A stretch of 64,000 nt of DNA from Buddleja alternifolia (lineage: Eukaryota > Streptophyta > Magnoliopsida > Lamiales > Scrophulariaceae), in assembly GCA_019426215.1 (NCBI GenBank), contig CM033392.1, positions 54,177,149-54,241,148 on the forward strand. Direction: 5' to 3'. The position numbers and the translations under genes were made by a program. The notes beneath the pieces were generated by a model. That model made no database searches and was not told where the DNA came from. It saw only the letters and a program-made list of their open reading frames with translations. Positions 58,754 through 64,000 of this stretch are shown here, piece by piece. Position 1 is the first letter of the stretch. Each line of letters starts with the position of its first letter.

Positions 58754-58907
58754 TTAAATTGTAGACTTTAATCCCATTCCTCTTGATAGGCAGTATATTT
58801 GATCTCTAGGCAATCCTTTCGTCAAAGGATCTGCAATATTCTCCTTTGATTTCACATAATCAATGGAAATAATCCCGTTAGAGATCAACTGCTTAATGGT
58901 ATTATGC

Positions 58908-58943
<36 letters not shown>

Positions 58944-60110
58944 CTACTCTGAGCCCTCCCAATTGCCGACATACAGTCGCAATGAATCAAAATCGGAGGC
59001 ACAGGTTTTTCCCAACAGGGAACATCTTCTAAGAAATTTCTTAGCCACTCAGCTTCTTCACCAGCTTTATCTAAAACTATGAATTCTGATTCCATCGTGG
59101 AACGGGCTATGCAAGTTTGCTTAGAAGATTTCCACGACACTGCTCCTCCACCAACGGTAAATACATATCCACTTGTGGACTTAGAGTCGTTCGTGTCTGA
59201 TATCCAATTAGCATCGTTGTATCCCTCTATTACAGCTGGATATCTTGAGTAGTGTAATCCATATTCTTTAGTATACTTTAAATACTTAAGAACTCTAGTT
59301 AAAGCATTCCAATGCTCTTCACTTGGATTACTTGTGAACCTACTCAACTTGCTCATAGAATAAGCTAGATCAGGGCGAGTACAGTTCATGATATACATCA
59401 GACTCCCAATGACCCTAGCATATTCTAACTGTGATACGGGTTCGCCATGGTTCTTGCGTAAATGAACGCTCAAGTCCACTGGCGTCTTAACTGGTGCACT
59501 ATCACTCGGAAGGAACTTTTCCAAAACCGTCTCAACGTAATGAGATTGTGATAAGACTAGTCCTTCAGAAGTCCTCAGGATTTTAATCCCTAAGATGACG
59601 TCTGCAAGTCCCATATCCTTCATGTCAAAGTTCTTCTTTAACATTCCTTTAGTATTCATGATAATTTCATGATTACTACCCATTATCAACATGTCATCTA
59701 CATATAGACACACTATGACGTATGCGTTATGTGTTTGTCTAACATACACGCACTTATCACACTCGTTGATCTTGAAACCATTTGATAACATTGTGCTATC
59801 AAATTTTTCATGCCACTGCTTTGGCGCTTGTTTAAGTCCGTATAGCGACTTTACAAGTTTACACACTTTCTTCTCCTTTCCAGGAGCAACATACCCCTCG
59901 GGTTGTTCCATGTATATTTCTTCTTCTAATTCTCCGTTCAGAAACGCAGTCTTAACATCCATTTGATGTATCTCAAGGTTATGCAGCGCAGCAATAGCGA
60001 TGAATAATCTTATGGATGTTATTCTCGTTACTGGAGAATAAGTATCGAAGAAATCAAGACCTTCTGTTTGTCGGTATCCTTTGACTACCAAACGGGCCTT
60101 ATACTTATCA
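58754..60110 (-). CDS. Copia RT-RNase H remnant, open frame
   Basis: An open frame of 445 residues from the Met at 60091, extending a few codons upstream to about 60110. RT motifs are complete: [45 protein letters not shown] and YVDD (about residue 131). RNase H follows with NDANW, STMESEF and HCDCMS, then the usual [12 protein letters not shown]. The normal start of the polyprotein is missing: gag sequence abuts directly at about 60107-60115, in another frame. On its own it has no obvious initiation context. It could be expressed only by frameshifting or reinitiation, or not at all. Confidence 0.85.
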
Positions 60111-60111
60111 A

Positions 60112-60618
60112 TAGTTCAGAATATACGCTGTAAAGCGAATCATTCAATCCATTGAGTAGGTAATTTCTGCAAAGGAAATCACCATGTATCCAGGAATCAT
60201 ATGCCTTCCTCAGATCACTATCAGTTGACTCAACCGGGACATAAGGAGCATTTTTCCTTAAGTACCTTGCTTGGTTCAAAGTCGTGAGGTAAAACAACAT
60301 CTTTTGTTGCCACCTCTTGAAGTCAGCCCCGCTGAACTTCTCCGATTTTTCAGCCTGAACCGGTATAACAGGATTAGCCATTGAAACAAATGGAGGGACC
60401 GGAGCAGAGCCAGAACCGGAACCAGGGCCCAACCCTGAACCAGAACCTAGCCCGGCACCCCCACCAGAGCCAATGCCAAAATCGGAACCAGGACCCAGCC
60501 CTGAACCGTAACTAAAACCAGAACCTCCACCGGAGCCATTGATAATACCGAGACCATGAATAGCACCTGGTCCAAGACCGAAATCAAGAGTAGCACCATC
60601 AACATTTCCCATATTTTC
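60112..60618 (-). pseudogene. N-terminal copia gag fragment with Gly-rich repeats
   Basis: From the Met near 60618 (MENMGN) the frame encodes a Gly/Ser-rich repeat tract (SGLGPGSGSG-type). A PVQAEKSEKFSGADFKRWQQK segment and the first part of the copia gag domain ([15 protein letters not shown]) follow. It ends where RT sequence begins, so about two thirds of gag plus PR and IN are lost. An in-frame extension to 60714 reaches into the LTR and is probably not used. Confidence 0.78.
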
Positions 60619-60672
60619 CATTTGAACAAGTGATAACTTTTGAATAACAACAAGAAAATTTAGTGTTAAGTT

Positions 60673-61090
60673 TGTTGTTTCAAAATGGTTGGAATGGTTG
60701 CTATTTATAGGCAAATTCTATTTCCATAAGAATCAATCCACACCATCCATTTCTAAGATCAAATCTTAGCCATCCAAGATGCTCCACCACCTTGAAGTGC
60801 TCATATGTCATTCATGATGTATTCATGACATATTTTCCATTAAAATGTGTTGTGTCATTCATGATATATGCATGACATATTAAATAAAATTATATCAAAA
60901 TATGGGATACACAATTCAAACCCTTCAATTTAGCACTTAATTTCTCATTCGTTCCGATTAGAGAAATTCGAAATGCTAAACTCATCTACTCGGAACGTAG
61001 ATTAAGATTATCCAATAATCTTAAGTATCCCGGATACTAACGGCGTTCGAATTTCGTACTCAACCACAATTTGTACCATTTTATCCAACA
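60673..61090 (-). repeat. 5' LTR of the deleted copia element
   Basis: 418 bp partner of 57770-58187. The outer side is flanked by the TSD GTTAT at 61091-61095. Confidence 0.93.
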
Positions 61091-61095
61091 GTTAT

Positions 61096-61463
61096 TTCTA
61101 TCTCGAATGATAGTTATAGTGATTCTCTTATGTGTTTGAGTCATTAGAATTAGATTGTTTTCTTAGATCTAAAATCCAATTTTGTTTAGTCTCTGGTATA
61201 TTTTTTGAATAATTTTGCACTTACTATGGTAGACAATATTATCATATTGTATTGTCATCTTCATTATCAACTTTTGAACTTTATAAAGTGAAATGAATCT
61301 TTTAAAAGCGTATCCCTGACAAATTGGAGATCGAGATAAAATTGAACCAGTTTTAAAAATCAAGAACTTTGTCCATACACTCATTATTTATAATCAACCC
61401 CTATTATTCATGACTTTGTTGCTATGTACTCTATGCTTCACATTTTGCACTAATGTGTTTGTG

Positions 61464-61496
<33 letters not shown>

Positions 61497-62295
61497 ATAT
61501 ATAATCAGTTAATCACGACTTTCTAAACTCTATAGTAACAATATTAATTTCAGAAACTTCTGTCTGATCAGTTAAAAATAATTGATTGAGTAGGAAAAAG
61601 TGATTAAAGGGAGTAGTATTAATTAAGTAGACAAGAAATGCGTGGAGATGAGAATGTGGGACACAATTATTAACAAATTAGGAGACAAAGAAACAACAAG
61701 ATTCCCTTTTTCTCAACTCTATGTGCTTTGATTCCTTTACAAATTTCTTGGGCAAATCGATATGTGATTTTGTGTAATGTTATACATATAATCTACTACA
61801 TATATACTTGTTTAATCTCGAGAATATCAGAGCTAATGGATCCTCCTAGTTGATAATTTTCAAAACTAATTTTATGTAGTGAAGGATTAAATAACGTTGA
61901 GCTGAGTTGAAGCTGAACATAAACCATGTTAGGTTCGGCTCATACTAAAATGGTTTTTCCTTCTTTTGGGAATAATGATAAATAAGGAGAAATAACAATA
62001 CTCATATTCATTAAGTGAGAATTATCAAAAAATATAAATAGATTAATTAAGTGAGATAATTATACTCGTATATATGTCTTATAGGGCTTGATCAAAATGG
62101 AACTCATGTTGGTAGAGTTTAAGGAATCAAGTCTTGACGCTTGGGCAAGAGTTATGATTATTGGTTTGATTATTGGTTATTGTAATTAGTTATTTAATTT
62201 GCATATTTTTTATTTATATAGTTGTCCACGAGTAATACTTCTTCACCTCTTAAGATTGTAATTAACATCTTAAAGTGAAGTACCCTAATAAACTG
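61096..62295. other. Intergenic, with TA microsatellite
   Basis: No gene is recognised. A (TA)n run with GTATG interruptions is at 61463-61503. Confidence 0.6.
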
Positions 62296-62432
62296 TTGGA
62301 AATTGAAAGTTTCAAAACTTCAAAAACCAAATTTAATTTTTTGCATTATTGGCATTAACAATTTTGACCATAACCTCCCACATTGTATTTATTTGTGATT
62401 TTAATTTGTAGGTTTCAACATGCATTCTAGCA

Positions 62433-62443
62433 CTATAAATAGG
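62433..62443 (+). promoter_or_regulatory. TATA-box-like motif in the putative LTR
   Basis: CTATAAATAGG, about 1.3 kb before the gag ATG and 140 bp after the putative LTR start. It is a plausible retrotransposon promoter; not proven. Confidence 0.45.
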
Positions 62444-63729
62444 TCCTAGGGGTCTTGGTAGAAAACACACAACACAAGCATACAACATTCATCTTCTATA
62501 TTTTCTCTATATTTTGGGCAATTAGGATAAGGTCTTGTTCACATAGTTTTCTTGTGAACGTGCTCACAAAGAAAACACCGGCGTGGCCTTCTTGGGTTTT
62601 ATCTTGGGGTGGTGGTGAGCCGACAGTACCTGCACGAGGGGAGGCCATCACGATCTTAGGACAGCGTCAAGTGGCGTGACTCCTACAGGCCAGCCGTTCT
62701 TACTTTTATATAATTTTAAATTATATTATTTTATGCAAATTGGTTCACATGATAATCTAAAGAATTTATATTTATGTTATTGCATGCAAATATTGAAAAA
62801 TTTCACAACAATCTAAGATCGTGATGCTTTATTTTATGTTAATTCTGATTTTGCTTAGTCTACTGTATATTGTGTATTGAAGTACATGCTAAAATTGATT
62901 GCTACGTTGGTGATGAATTGTATTGAATAATTTATTTTATTTTGAAATTGTTCATTGTAACTGCTATCTAGCTTCATTGTTTTCATTACTCTAAAAGCAT
63001 TATTTTAAATTATATTCTAATAATATATGTAATACACCTTCTTAGCTATACTCTATAAGGTTCTGAGCAATTTTCACTAAAGTGACTAATTCTTGAATAT
63101 TTATACTGGAAGATCTATTGTTGCTAAGTTTAATTGCAAGATTTTAAAACTGCTCGTGTTAGTAAGAACAAAAGAAACCTACGGATTTGCAATTTTCTGA
63201 TAATCATATTGTTTCTGGAAGTGTTGTGCACTAATGTATTAGTAGTAAAATTAGTAACCACTTATTTACAATTGTTTATAGATAATTAACAGGAAATTAC
63301 TATTTTAATTAGCCAGCATCTCAAAAGGTTCTGCTCACATGTATCTAAATTTCTACAAATTAAACTAACAAAGTGAAGTCATCATTTTCATTATTATTTC
63401 CATATAACGTATAACGTAGCTTCACCTGGTTGGAAACATTTTTTAGTATATCTTATGAAATATTTCACTTACTGGCACTAACGATAACTTTTCTATTATT
63501 TCTATGCATCAACATTAGTGACAGAAACGTATGCTTTGCTGTTTATATTTCATTAATTGACATAATACCGTTCACGCTTGAATTTTAATACCACCGCAAT
63601 TATTTTAGATATTGACTATATCGTATTGACTCCTACAGTTACGTGATTAAAATTTACATCGTTTCTTTGCCCTTATTATTATCTATTGTAACTAATTAAA
63701 TTAAAATAAAAAATAAAATAAAAAGTGCA

Positions 63730-64000
63730 ATGACATCTCGTGAAGACGCTAGTAGTGTTAAACCCGAGAAATTTAACGGATTAAATTTTAAAAGATGGCA
63801 AAACCAATTGAAATATTGGTTGACCGTTCTTGGGTTTATGTCTGCCATAGATGAGAATATTGAGTCTAGCTCTTGGCAAACCCCTGAAAATGTAGACTAT
63901 CATTGTCGTAATCGTATTCTTAGTGCTTTGTCTGAAAGGCTTTACGATGTTTACCAAACTTTTACAAGTGCTAAGGAACTTTGGGATGCCTTAGAAGCCG
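63730..64000 (+). CDS. Copia gag, N-terminal part, truncated by window edge
   Basis: The ATG at 63730 opens a frame that is uninterrupted to the edge (90 codons). The motif chain KPEKFNGLNFKRWQNQLKYW, then WQTPENVDYHCRNRIL and LSERLYDVYQTF, ending in AKELWDALEA, is the DUF4219/UBN2-type copia gag N-terminus. Gag would form the virus-like particle. Whether the rest is intact cannot be told. Confidence 0.85.
   Translation, partial: MTSREDASSVKPEKFNGLNFKRWQNQLKYWLTVLGFMSAIDENIESSSWQTPENVDYHCRNRILSALSERLYDVYQTFTSAKELWDALEA

Larger units (their letters stand above)
57770..61090 (-). mobile_element. Internally deleted Ty1/copia element
   Basis: LTRs of equal length (57770-58187 and 60673-61090, 418 bp each) run TGTTGTTTC to TATCCAACA on the plus strand. 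A perfect 5-bp TSD, GTTAT, lies at 57765-57769 and 61091-61095. I count about four differences between them, so insertion is recent. A purine tract (rc of ATCCCCCACAC) adjoins the left LTR, fixing minus orientation. The interior is only 2.5 kb: a gag start fused to RT-RNase H, with protease and integrase missing. No tRNA-complementary PBS was recognised after the right LTR. Confidence 0.92.
62296..64000 (+). mobile_element. 5' part of another Ty1/copia element, right end outside window
   Basis: A gag start at 63730 is preceded by a region that looks like an LTR. A TGTTGG start lies at about 62296, a CTATAAATAGG TATA-type promoter at 62433-62443, and a likely transcribed leader follows. The LTR end and PBS could not be fixed by eye. 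The 3' half lies beyond 64000. Confidence 0.55.

Overview
The window is plant nuclear DNA, most likely from a eudicot. It is AT-rich, has GT-AG introns of plant size, and is packed with plant-type transposable elements: Ty1/copia and Ty3/gypsy elements, a MULE with a FAR1 domain, PIF/Harbinger, hAT MITEs and a 5'-truncated LINE. Only one ordinary host gene is recognised, a CCCH zinc-finger/RRM gene at 43035-45681 (+). No tRNA, rRNA, CRISPR or prokaryotic features were seen.

Layout. (1) 1-21370 (-) is one large SIRE/Maximus-like copia element running off the left edge: 5' LTR 19872-21370, PBS 19858-19869, gag 18110-19774, pol 16534 down to 4704, and a long env-position 3' ORF from 3869 to beyond base 1. 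It is broken by point mutations and by two later insertions: an Athila-related gypsy element in the RT (5853-13896) and a solo gypsy LTR at the gag-pol join (16535-18109, 5-bp TSD). (2) 21371-~25292 (-) is a PIF/Harbinger transposon with a damaged transposase and an apparently intact Myb/SANT-like partner; a hAT MITE sits in the transposase. (3) 25813-27074 is a decayed gypsy PBS plus LTR. (4) 27150-39105 is a duplicated fragment of the zinc-finger gene, split by a nest: a foldback element holds a FAR1-type MULE (9-bp TSD), which holds both a hAT MITE and a young non-autonomous gypsy element (29884-36085, 5-bp TSD). (5) 39106-46137 carries the intact zinc-finger gene flanked by MULE-type MITEs. 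(6) 46138-52093 is intergenic, with a TIR element, a hAT MITE and a LINE 3' end. (7) 52099-56972 (+) is an apparently intact short-LTR copia element with a 1519-codon ORF. (8) 57770-61090 (-) is an internally deleted copia element whose gag start is joined to RT-RNase H. (9) From about 62296 another copia element begins and runs off the right edge.

Insertion boundaries were read directly from target-site duplications, so the relative order of many insertions can be stated. The most unusual points are the copia element at 52099-56972, whose ORF runs from the last base of one LTR into the other while its gag shows no recognisable capsid domain; short motifs shared between LTRs and poorly conserved coding segments of two unrelated elements; and the deeply layered nest inside the zinc-finger gene duplicate.
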